A stretch of DNA of 5,543 bases, from NCBI GenBank assembly GCA_944363895.1, contig CALVVP010000083.1, positions 1 to 5,543 of the forward strand. The letters are read 5' to 3'. Source of the DNA: an uncultured Bacilli bacterium. GTDB taxonomy: Bacteria; Bacillota_I; Bacilli_A; RF39; UBA660. The position numbers and the translations under genes were made by a program. Below the pieces are notes generated by a model. That model made no database searches, had not been told where the DNA came from, and saw nothing but the letters and a program-made list of their open reading frames with translations. Shown here piece by piece: positions 1 to 5,543 of the stretch (position 1 is the first letter of the stretch; the number at the start of each line of letters is the position of its first letter).

Positions 1-68
1 ATTAAAGCTACTATCGCTAATATAATTATAACTGCTAATAATTCAATTAAAGTAAATCCTTTTTTCAT
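1..68 (-). CDS. Type IV pilin-like / pseudopilin protein, N-terminus only (cut by window edge)
   Basis: Only the first 22 codons are in the window; the rest lies beyond position 1. They begin MKKGFTLIELLAV and continue with an unbroken run of I, L, A and V. This is the class III prepilin signature: a short basic leader ending in Gly (residue 4), cleavage by prepilin peptidase before Phe5, a Glu at mature position 5 (residue 9), and a hydrophobic helix that anchors the subunit in the membrane and packs the pilus core. The ATG at 68-66 is preceded by a near-perfect ribosome binding site and, further up, by a promoter, so this is a real first gene of a transcript. In Bacillota such proteins are usually competence pseudopilins (ComGC-like) or type IV pilins, sometimes secretion pseudopilins. 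The visible part cannot separate these. Family assignment is strong; exact identity is unknown. Confidence 0.85.
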   Translation of the reverse strand, partial: MKKGFTLIELLAVIIILAIVAL

Positions 69-75
69 TTTAAAA

Positions 76-84
76 CTCCTCCTT
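76..84 (-). promoter_or_regulatory. Strong ribosome binding site of the pilin-like gene
   Basis: The minus strand reads AAGGAGGAG here. AAGGAGG (84-78) is complementary to the 3' end of 16S rRNA and lies 9 nt before the ATG at 68. It fixes the start codon of the pilin-like gene. Confidence 0.85.
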
Positions 85-145
85 GATAATATAATTGGTT
101 TAAACTTAATTTTCTAATTTACTATCACCTCTATTTTCTAATTCA

Positions 146-174
146 ATTCTACAAGAAATTAACTAATTAGTCAA
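146..174 (-). promoter_or_regulatory. Sigma-A-type promoter for the pilin-like gene
   Basis: On the minus strand a -35 box TTGACT (174-169) and a -10 box TAGAAT (151-146) are separated by exactly 17 nt, each one mismatch from consensus. Transcription would start near position 139, giving a leader of about 70 nt before the ATG at 68. It lies downstream of the nitroreductase stop and its putative terminator, which supports a separate transcription unit. AT-rich DNA produces chance promoters often, but spacing, position and orientation all fit. Confidence 0.65.
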
Positions 175-184
175 TACTAAAATT

Positions 185-194
185 ACACACACAC
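185..194. repeat. Short (AC)5 dinucleotide tract
   Basis: Five AC units on the plus strand, read as five GT units on the minus strand, sit 10 nt upstream of the -35 box of the pilin promoter and just after the T-run of the putative terminator. It is short for a phase-variable microsatellite and may be chance, but its position beside a surface-appendage promoter is noted. Confidence 0.5.
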
Positions 195-195
195 G

Positions 196-225
196 AAAAA
201 TTTTTACATTTTCTTAACAAAATGT
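196..225 (-). terminator. Weak intrinsic terminator after the nitroreductase gene
   Basis: Two nucleotides after the nitroreductase stop codon the minus strand holds a perfect 7-bp inverted repeat, ACATTTT (225-219) and AAAATGT (212-206), with a 6-nt loop. It is followed by five A and then five T (200-196). Position and T-run suggest a Rho-independent terminator closing the rel operon. The stem is almost all A-T and the T-run is separated from it by the A-run, so efficiency is doubtful. Confidence 0.4.
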
Positions 226-226
226 T

Positions 227-724
227 TTAACTTTTATCAATTAAAACATCTTCTAAATTTAATCTTGGTCTAACTATTGGTTCTTCATCTTTAACACCAA
301 TAGCAATCGCTGATACTAATTCATAATCAACATTAACTAATTCTTTGACATAATCTTCGATTTTTTTAATATAACCAATCCATAAAGTTCCTAAACCTTG
401 ATGGGTTGCTTCTAATAAAATATTTTCAATGGCAGCTCCAATTGATAAGTGATTAAAATATTCTTTATCTTTGTTGTAAACTAAAATTAAATAAGGAACG
501 GTTTTTATAACTTCTGCAGTTTTATTAGAACCAAATAATTCATTCATTTTTAAACTTATTTTATTTTTAACATCAGTTGAAACAATAACAAAACGCCAAG
601 GTTGATTATTTTTAGCTGAAGGAGCCATAATACCAGCTTGTAAAATATCTAAAATAGTATCTTTATTTATTTCTTTAGTTAAATAATTGCGAATACTTCT
701 TCTATCTTGAATTTCTTTTAGCAA
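227..724 (-). CDS. Small FMN-dependent nitroreductase family protein
   Basis: This is a predicted cytoplasmic flavoprotein of the nitroreductase fold, about 165 aa and near the short end of the family. Such enzymes use FMN and NAD(P)H to reduce nitro compounds, quinones or flavins; the physiological substrate here cannot be told. Visible motifs are the FMN-phosphate-binding RRSIR at residues 8-12, PSAKNNQPW at 35-43, and the conserved GAAIENILLEA...GLGTLWIG segment at about 96-117, followed by a C-terminal RPR. I chose the TTG at 724-722 because AAAGGAG at 738-732 is then 7 nt away. An in-frame TTG at 730, two codons earlier, would leave only one nucleotide of spacing. The gene begins inside the 3' end of the AI-2E permease gene (23-nt overlap), so it is probably translationally coupled and is the last gene of the operon. 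Family certain; substrate unknown. Confidence 0.9.
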   Translation of the reverse strand: MLKEIQDRRSIRNYLTKEINKDTILDILQAGIMAPSAKNNQPWRFVIVSTDVKNKISLKMNELFGSNKTAEVIKTVPYLILVYNKDKEYFNHLSIGAAIENILLEATHQGLGTLWIGYIKKIEDYVKELVNVDYELVSAIAIGVKDEEPIVRPRLNLEDVLIDKS

Positions 725-1760
725 TTTCAAGCTCCTTTCTATTTTTAAGATAAAACTTATAACTAGTAATAACTAAAATGGAAAGTGGTAAGGCGATAAT
801 AATTCCCATAAAACCGAATAATATTCCCCCACCAAATACAGCAGCGATGACAACAATTGGATGAACTTGATTACTCTTACCATAAACTAAAGGATTTAAA
901 ACATAAGAATCAATCATCGAAGTAATAAGAGTTACGATAATAACTGTTAAGCCTAAAGCTGGGCTGATGGTAAAACCTGTTATAACCCCGATGACCTGAA
1001 CAAAGATTCCCCCAAAATAAGGAACAAAGTTACCTAATCCTGATAAGAAACCTAATAATAAGGCATTAGGATGACCAATTATATAATAAACTAAAGTGTA
1101 TTCAAAGAAACTAATACAAACGATAATTAAAAATCCTTTGATATAATTTTTTATTTCTGTATCTAATATAGCAACATATTCATATAGTTTTTTAGATTTA
1201 CTAGCTAAAAAGGCTTTAATACTTCTTCTTATTTTATCCATATCTAATAAAAAATAAACACTAGAAGCTAAAGCGATAAAAACATTAGTGATAACATTAA
1301 TAGAAGTATTGATAGTTTTAACCGCACCATCGGATACAAATTTACCGACATTAGTAATGATTTGATTAAAAGTATTCATTAAAGTGTCACCAAAATTACC
1401 TAAATCAATATTGAGATCAGTTGACACTTCTCTAATAAAAATAATTAAAGAATCAATTAAACTTAATATTTGATTAGATAATAAAGGAACTAATAATATT
1501 AAAATCGTAACGATAATAGCAATAACAGTTACAATAATAATTCCGACTCCTAAACTTTTAGGAACTTTATGTTTAATTAAAGTTTCTAAAAGCGGATATA
1601 AAGCATAGGCAATGGCAAAACCAGCTAAAAGTGGTAAAACAATTTTTAATACTTTGTTTAAAATACCTAACCATAAAGCTCCTGATTGATAGATAAAGAA
1701 ACAAATAATCGCAATTAAAGCAATATTAATAAGCTTAAAATCTAACTTATTTTTAATCAT
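702..1760 (-). CDS. AI-2E family (PF01594, formerly UPF0118) membrane permease
   Basis: A 352-aa polytopic membrane protein of normal family length. Hydrophobic segments are visible at about residues 10-26, 35-55, 70-94, 152-172, 208-228, 232-262, 268-285 and 300-332 (long enough for two passes), with a more polar stretch at 110-150. The family's best-known motif is present as a loop-rich FVPYFGG at 245-251. The conserved C-terminal pattern HPIVV...GG...FG..G...ALPL covers about 300-325. E. coli TqsA exports or controls autoinducer-2, but other members act as Na+/H+ antiporters or have no known substrate, so quorum sensing should not be assumed. The ATG at 1760 follows GGGAG by 4 nt and overlaps the dtd stop by 8 nt, indicating coupling. 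Its 3' end carries the ribosome binding site and start of the nitroreductase gene. Confidence 0.9.
   Translation of the reverse strand: MIKNKLDFKLINIALIAIICFFIYQSGALWLGILNKVLKIVLPLLAGFAIAYALYPLLETLIKHKVPKSLGVGIIIVTVIAIIVTILILLVPLLSNQILSLIDSLIIFIREVSTDLNIDLGNFGDTLMNTFNQIITNVGKFVSDGAVKTINTSINVITNVFIALASSVYFLLDMDKIRRSIKAFLASKSKKLYEYVAILDTEIKNYIKGFLIIVCISFFEYTLVYYIIGHPNALLLGFLSGLGNFVPYFGGIFVQVIGVITGFTISPALGLTVIIVTLITSMIDSYVLNPLVYGKSNQVHPIVVIAAVFGGGILFGFMGIIIALPLSILVITSYKFYLKNRKELEIAKRNSR
732..738 (-). promoter_or_regulatory. Ribosome binding site deciding the nitroreductase start
   Basis: AAAGGAG on the minus strand lies within the final codons of the permease gene. It is 7 nt from the TTG at 724 but only 1 nt from the TTG at 730, which favours the shorter protein. 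Confidence 0.7.
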
Positions 1761-2205
1761 GTAACTCCCTACTTTCTAAAATAATTGTCACTGGTCCATC
1801 GTTAGTTATATTAACTAACATATCGGCTTGAAAGATACCAGTTTGCACTTCAACATCATATTTTCTTAATTCTTCATTAAATAAATCATACATTTTACTA
1901 GCTTCACTAGCTTTCATCGAATTAATATAACTTGGACGATTACCTTTTTTAGTATCAGCATATAAAGTGAATTGTGAGATGGATAAAATACTGCCGTTTA
2001 CATCTAATATCGATTTATTCATAATATGATTTTCATCGTCAAAAATCCGTAAATTAACGACTTTTTTAGCTAATGATTTAATATCATTTAATGTATCAGT
2101 ATGAGTAAAACCTACTAAAACAACTAAGCCAAAATTTATTTTTCCAACTGTTTTTTGTTTGACTGAAACACTAGATTGTTTACTTCTTTGCACAATTAAT
2201 TTCAT
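1753..2205 (-). CDS. dtd: D-aminoacyl-tRNA deacylase
   Basis: A 150-aa cytoplasmic enzyme of the usual family length that hydrolyses D-aminoacyl-tRNAs (and Gly-tRNAAla), recycling the tRNA and keeping D-amino acids out of proteins. The signature SQFTLYAD is at residues 77-84, followed by TKKGNRPSY at 85-93. The C-terminal NDGPVT at 135-140 carries the cis Gly-Pro pair that gives chiral selectivity. Both hallmark motifs are intact. The N-terminal MKLIVQRSKQSSVSV matches the family's first strand. The ATG overlaps the rel stop as ATGA, a classic coupling junction, with a modest AAAGGT upstream inside rel. The stop overlaps the next gene by 8 nt. A rel-dtd pair in this order is a well-known arrangement in Bacillota, including B. 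subtilis. Confidence 0.97.
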   Translation of the reverse strand: MKLIVQRSKQSSVSVKQKTVGKINFGLVVLVGFTHTDTLNDIKSLAKKVVNLRIFDDENHIMNKSILDVNGSILSISQFTLYADTKKGNRPSYINSMKASEASKMYDLFNEELRKYDVEVQTGIFQADMLVNITNDGPVTIILESRELHD

Positions 2206-4343
2206 TTAATCAACCTTTCGACACTTAAAATATTAGAAATCGTTCTTAAATCATTGATATATTTAGTTAATTTTTCTTTATTTTCTACTAAAACTGTAAT
2301 TTGATAAATGTAATCATTACCGCTAGATAAAGATTTGATACTTTCAATTGTAATATCACTATTCGATGTTTTAGCAACTATTTCCATTAAAATATTATTA
2401 TCTAAGGATTTAATTAATAAACTAGTTGGATATTTTTTGGTAATTAATTCATTCCATTTAACATCGATTAGTCTTTCGTTTAATTCACTAACATTAGGAC
2501 AAACCATCCGATGAACAGTGATACCATATCCTTTAGTAATATAGCCGACGATTCTATCCCCATGAATTGGTTTACAACAAGCAGCAATATTAACTTTAAT
2601 ATTATCGATTCCTTTGACAATTATATCATTTTTAACATTTGGTAAAACAACTTCTTTATCTTTGGTTTTATTTAAAATTATTTCTTCTTTACTAATACTG
2701 TCATCAGTAATAATATTTACTACTTGGGCAGGACTATATTTATTGTTGCCAATATTGATATATAATTCGTTAATATCCGCACATTTTAATTCTTCTAAAA
2801 TTTTATCGATATTTTCGTTGAATACCGCATTAGGTATTTTTCTTTTTCGCAATTCTTTATTTAATAAATCTTCACCTTTATTATGATTATCTTCTTTAAC
2901 AGTTTTATTGAAGAAAGCTTTAATTTTATTTTTGGCTTGGGTAGTTTTAACAATATTTAACCATTCTTTACTAGGAGTGGAATTTTTATTGGTATTTATT
3001 TTAACAATATCGTTATCTTGTAAGCGATAATCTAAGGGGACAATATTGTTATTGACAATCGCTCCAACCGTCGTATCTCCGACTTTAGAGTGAACCCGGT
3101 AGGCAAAATCGATTGGTGTGGAACCATTAGGTAATTCGATGACATCGCCCATTGGCGTAAAAACATAAATACTATCTTTTAAAACATCTTCTTTAACCGA
3201 ATCGACAAATTCTTCATCGCTTTCTTCATTTTTTAATTCCATAATAACTCTAAAAAATTGGAGTTTTTGTTCCATCTCACTTTGCATATTCGATTTTCCT
3301 TCTTTATATGACCAGTGAGAAGCAATACCATTTTCCGCTACTTTATCCATTTCGTAAGTTCTGATTTGGATTTCGAATAATTGACCGTCGACACCAAAAA
3401 CAGTCGTATGTAATGATTGATACATATTAGTTTTCGGCATAGCGATATAGTCTTTAAATCGTTTTGGAATCGGTCTAAATTTAGAATGAATTAACCCTAA
3501 AGCTTGATAACATTCAGCTTCGGTATCGACAAAAACTCTTAAAGCTAATAAGTCATAAATTTCATTAAATGATTTTCCTTTATCTAGTTTATTATAAATA
3601 CTATAAATACTTTTACTTCTTCCTTTTATTTCATGTTTGACGCCGTGTTCATTTAAAATTTTGGAAACACTATCCATCATTTCTACAATATAATTATCTC
3701 TTTCAACTTTAGTTTTATTTAATTTTTCGACAATTTGATAGTAAACATCTGGTTTTAAATATCTTAAAGATAAATCTTCTAATTCTGATTTGATACTATT
3801 GATTCCCAACCGATGAGCAATCGGCGTAAATATATCTAATGTTTCTTTAGCGTTAGCTTTTTGGCGTTTTTCCGATAAAGCCCATAAAGTACGCATATTA
3901 TGTAAACGATCGGCTAGTTTTAAAATGATAACTCTTACATCTTCGGTTAATCCAACTAATATTTTTCTTTGATTAGCAATCATTGCTTCGGTATCACCAC
4001 TAAAGTTTAACTTATTTATTTTAGTAATACTTTCCACTAATTTAGCGACTTCTTGACCAAATTTTTCTTCCAATTCCTCTTTAGTTACATCACAGTCTTC
4101 AATTGTATCGTGTAATAAGGCAGCTTCAAGCGTTTTACTATCAGCATGGATATCGCTTAAAATATAGGCGACATTTAAAGGATGAACAATATAGTCTTCC
4201 CCACTAATTCGTTTTTGTCCTTTGTGTTTTTCTTTGGCAAATATATAAGCTTTTTTTATTTCTTCTAATTCAGCAGTATTTTTAATGTATTTTTGGATTT
4301 TTTTTAATAATTGTTCAAAACTACTGATTTTTGTTACTTTCAT
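2202..4343 (-). CDS. rel: Bifunctional (p)ppGpp synthetase/hydrolase Rel (RelA/SpoT family)
   Basis: A full-length 713-aa cytoplasmic, ribosome-associated stringent-response enzyme that makes (p)ppGpp from ATP and GTP/GDP on amino-acid starvation and hydrolyses it otherwise. The HD hydrolase domain (about residues 30-180) keeps its metal ligands H54, H78-D79 in HDTIED, and D145 in the ADRLHN motif. The synthetase domain (about 235-350) has the GRSKS...K nucleotide-binding stretch from 241, D264, RFKD at 295-298 and E324 in EIQIRT. RFKD is the RxKD form typical of bifunctional Rel, not the ExDD of monofunctional RelA. A TGS domain follows (about 391-453) with H418 in the tRNA-end-binding position, then a helical region and a zinc-finger-like domain with C589, C590, H611 and C615. 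A C-terminal ACT/RRM domain spans about 635-713. All key residues look intact. The start is 4 nt after the comN stop and the end overlaps dtd by 4 nt. Also named relA in Bacillota. Confidence 0.98.
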   Translation of the reverse strand: MKVTKISSFEQLLKKIQKYIKNTAELEEIKKAYIFAKEKHKGQKRISGEDYIVHPLNVAYILSDIHADSKTLEAALLHDTIEDCDVTKEELEEKFGQEVAKLVESITKINKLNFSGDTEAMIANQRKILVGLTEDVRVIILKLADRLHNMRTLWALSEKRQKANAKETLDIFTPIAHRLGINSIKSELEDLSLRYLKPDVYYQIVEKLNKTKVERDNYIVEMMDSVSKILNEHGVKHEIKGRSKSIYSIYNKLDKGKSFNEIYDLLALRVFVDTEAECYQALGLIHSKFRPIPKRFKDYIAMPKTNMYQSLHTTVFGVDGQLFEIQIRTYEMDKVAENGIASHWSYKEGKSNMQSEMEQKLQFFRVIMELKNEESDEEFVDSVKEDVLKDSIYVFTPMGDVIELPNGSTPIDFAYRVHSKVGDTTVGAIVNNNIVPLDYRLQDNDIVKINTNKNSTPSKEWLNIVKTTQAKNKIKAFFNKTVKEDNHNKGEDLLNKELRKRKIPNAVFNENIDKILEELKCADINELYINIGNNKYSPAQVVNIITDDSISKEEIILNKTKDKEVVLPNVKNDIIVKGIDNIKVNIAACCKPIHGDRIVGYITKGYGITVHRMVCPNVSELNERLIDVKWNELITKKYPTSLLIKSLDNNILMEIVAKTSNSDITIESIKSLSSGNDYIYQITVLVENKEKLTKYINDLRTISNILSVERLIK

Positions 4344-4347
4344 TTTA

Positions 4348-4623
4348 TCACTCTTCTTTAAAATAAACTTCTCTTGTTTTTAAATTTAATTTTTGTTTTA
4401 AATAACCATCGATAGCTATATCATCGACATTTAAAACATCACTTACCATCTCATATAAAGATAAATTGTTTGCTTTTTTCCACTTAATCTCTTTTAAATA
4501 ATTCCAAATATCTTCTATCTTGATATAATTATAACCACATCTTACCATTTCTCTTTGTTTGGTATTTAAAGCTGGTTTTAAGCGATTATATAATTCTTCT
4601 AAACTGTTAAATTCAATATCCAT
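4348..4623 (-). CDS. comN: ComN-like post-transcriptional regulator (PF13797 type)
   Basis: A small 91-aa soluble protein resembling the ComN/YrzD family. In B. subtilis ComN promotes accumulation of comE competence mRNA and binds the polar scaffold DivIVA. Recognisable family features are LKPAL at residues 15-19, a GY pair at 30-31, EDIWNYLKEIKWKK at 37-50 and LYEMVSDVLNV at 56-66, in the right order and spacing. I chose the ATG at 4623 because AAGGAG (4636-4631) is 7 nt upstream. An in-frame TTG at 4644 would add seven residues encoded by the ribosome binding site itself. It ends TGA TAA (tandem stops) with rel starting 4 nt after the TGA, so the two are surely co-expressed. comN also lies near rel and dtd in B. 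subtilis, with secDF, recJ and apt between, which supports the call. The role in this organism is inferred. Confidence 0.82.
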   Translation of the reverse strand: MDIEFNSLEELYNRLKPALNTKQREMVRCGYNYIKIEDIWNYLKEIKWKKANNLSLYEMVSDVLNVDDIAIDGYLKQKLNLKTREVYFKEE

Positions 4624-4630
4624 AATTTCA

Positions 4631-4636
4631 CTCCTT
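4631..4636 (-). promoter_or_regulatory. Ribosome binding site deciding the comN start
   Basis: AAGGAG on the minus strand, 7 nt before the ATG at 4623. It falls inside the longer TTG-initiated reading (4644), which makes that longer start unlikely. Confidence 0.8.
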
Positions 4637-4650
4637 TTTAACAATTATTT

Positions 4651-5543
4651 TTATAAAATGTTATTTTCCAATCTTTTCTCAATATCTGCAATACTAGGTA
4701 GGGTATTTTTTAAAAATTCTGGTATTTCTGATAAAATTTTATATTCACTTACACCAATTGGCTTATTAATGTCTTTTAAAGCTAACTCGGCAGTTACTTT
4801 CTTTTTATCTTTACATAACAAAATACCAAATGTCGGATTATCTTTTGCATCTTTAATATACTTATCGACAGCACTTAAGTAAAAATTAAGTTTACCTATA
4901 TATTCTGGTTTGAATTCAGTTGTCTTTAATTCAATAACAACATAACTTCTCACCTTTAAATTATAAAATAATAAATCAATATAATAATCTTCAGATTCTA
5001 TTTCTAAATGATATTGTTTACCTACAAAAGCAAAACCATTGCCTAATTCTAATAACAACTTAGTAATATTAGATATCAATTGTTGTTCAATATCCAACTC
5101 TTTTAAATCTTTATTATCAGTTATAAAATCAAAGATATAAGGGTCTTTCAGCAAATTTCTAACTTGCTCATTATTGGGACTAGGTAATGTATCATCAAAA
5201 TTTGTAATTTTATTTTCTGATAAAGCTTGTCTTTCATATAATTTACTTGATATTTGATGAATTATTACAGGCCTAGACCATCCATTTTTTATTGTTTCTT
5301 TGATATACCAATTTCTAATGTTTTTATCTTTTAATTGATCCATTATTGTTGTAATTGATGACCAAGGCAATTTTGCAACATCATGTTGCAAAAATTCATC
5401 ATTAGCAAATTCAGATGCAAATTTCTGCATATATCTTAAATTTCTAGCCGACATTCCTTTAATATTGGGAAACTCTATTTTTAAATCTTGTGCTAAAGTA
5501 TCGATAAACGATGAACCCCATTTATTATTTTCTATTAACTTAA
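4651..5543 (-). CDS. DUF1016 / YhcG-type PDDEXK nuclease family protein, N-terminus beyond window
   Basis: The frame is open to the right edge, giving 296 visible residues (first full codon at 5541). The ATG at 5454 is internal: the codons before it read KWGSSFIDTLAQDLKIEFP and then NIKG, matching the family's DUF1016 N-terminal domain, and no ATG, GTG or TTG occurs among them. E. coli YhcG is about 375 aa, so roughly 40-80 residues are probably missing. Visible order: N-terminal domain (about 1-110), a linker, then the C-terminal nuclease domain with FVGKQYHLEI at 172-181, YIDLLFYN at 187-194 and IELK at 203-206. The catalytic D189, E204 and K206 of a D...ExK site are intact, and a conserved PTFGILLCKDK follows at 236-246. 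Such genes are scattered among bacteria, often near restriction-modification or mobile loci; the biological role is not settled. It ends 27 nt before comN with no visible terminator and is the most CpG-poor gene here. Confidence 0.9.
   Translation of the reverse strand, partial: KLIENNKWGSSFIDTLAQDLKIEFPNIKGMSARNLRYMQKFASEFANDEFLQHDVAKLPWSSITTIMDQLKDKNIRNWYIKETIKNGWSRPVIIHQISSKLYERQALSENKITNFDDTLPSPNNEQVRNLLKDPYIFDFITDNKDLKELDIEQQLISNITKLLLELGNGFAFVGKQYHLEIESEDYYIDLLFYNLKVRSYVVIELKTTEFKPEYIGKLNFYLSAVDKYIKDAKDNPTFGILLCKDKKKVTAELALKDINKPIGVSEYKILSEIPEFLKNTLPSIADIEKRLENNIL

Noticed and set aside
85..226. Riboswitch, small RNA or tRNA in the intergenic region
   Set aside because: The region is explained by a weak hairpin, a promoter and a short leader. 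I see no conserved riboswitch core or tRNA cloverleaf.
702..1760. Calling the permease an autoinducer-2 exporter (TqsA)
   Set aside because: The family is broad, with members of other or unknown function. Nothing in the neighbourhood (no luxS or lsr-like gene) supports AI-2 specifically.
2614..2886. Plus-strand open frame of about 90 codons inside rel
   Set aside because: It is fully antisense to the well-conserved Rel C-terminal region, has no recognisable domain, and its hydrophobic leucine/isoleucine/serine-rich content is what antisense of an AT-rich gene produces.
2202..4350. Mycoplasma-type code (TGA read as Trp)
   Set aside because: The tryptophans I checked are TGG, there are no internal in-frame TGA codons, and rel and comN end at TGA at the expected family lengths.
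4348..4644. Longer comN form starting at TTG 4644
   Set aside because: The extra residues are encoded by the AAGGAG ribosome binding site of the ATG at 4623, which has ideal spacing and gives the expected family length.
4559..4882. Plus-strand open frame of about 107 codons across the comN start and the nuclease 3' end
   Set aside because: It is antisense to two recognised genes, with no convincing ribosome binding site and no domain.
5452..5454. ATG at 5454 as the start of the nuclease gene
   Set aside because: The frame stays open to the window edge, and its upstream codons encode residues typical of the family, so this Met is internal.
1..5543. CRISPR array, insertion sequence, or toxin-antitoxin/defence operon wholly within the window
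   Set aside because: No regularly spaced repeats, terminal inverted repeats or transposase frames were seen. The only defence-like gene is the partial nuclease, and its partners, if any, lie outside.

Overview
The window is very AT-rich bacterial DNA, and every gene I can support lies on the minus strand. Its content points to a low-GC Bacillota or a related Mycoplasmatota-like lineage. The evidence is strong AAGGAGG-type ribosome binding sites, one sigma-A-like promoter, TTG start use, and a comN - rel - dtd gene block that resembles the Bacillus subtilis rel neighbourhood. All tryptophans I checked are TGG, no frame contains an internal TGA, and two genes end in TGA. The standard bacterial code (11) therefore fits, not the Mycoplasma code. 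Genus-level placement is not possible by eye.

Layout in the direction of transcription (high to low coordinate): (1) 5543-4651, a DUF1016/YhcG-type PDDEXK nuclease. Its reading frame runs off the right edge, so the N-terminus is outside the window. (2) 4623-4348, a ComN-like post-transcriptional regulator. (3) 4343-2202, a full-length bifunctional Rel (p)ppGpp synthetase/hydrolase. (4) 2205-1753, D-aminoacyl-tRNA deacylase Dtd. (5) 1760-702, an AI-2E/PF01594-type membrane permease. (6) 724-227, a small FMN nitroreductase. From comN to the nitroreductase the genes are 4 nt apart or overlap by 4, 8 and 23 nt, which is the geometry of a single translationally coupled operon. A weak hairpin plus T-run (225-196) follows the nitroreductase. 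Next come a good promoter (174-146), a leader with a strong ribosome binding site, and the first 22 codons of a type IV pilin-like protein (68-1). That gene is cut off by the left edge.

How the genes relate: Rel sets the (p)ppGpp level in response to starvation. Dtd proofreads D-amino acids from tRNA and is a common neighbour of rel in Bacillota. ComN is known in B. subtilis as a factor acting on late-competence comE expression. The pilin-like gene at the far end could belong to a competence or type IV pilus system, but it has its own promoter, so a link to comN is inference. The nuclease at the right end has the lowest CpG content of the window and may be an acquired gene next to the housekeeping operon.

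Most of this window is ordinary housekeeping DNA. The items worth a second look are the cryptic pilin start, the odd leader in front of it, and the nuclease abutting comN-rel. I see no RNA gene, CRISPR array or insertion sequence, and no stretch over 300 bases lacks a gene.
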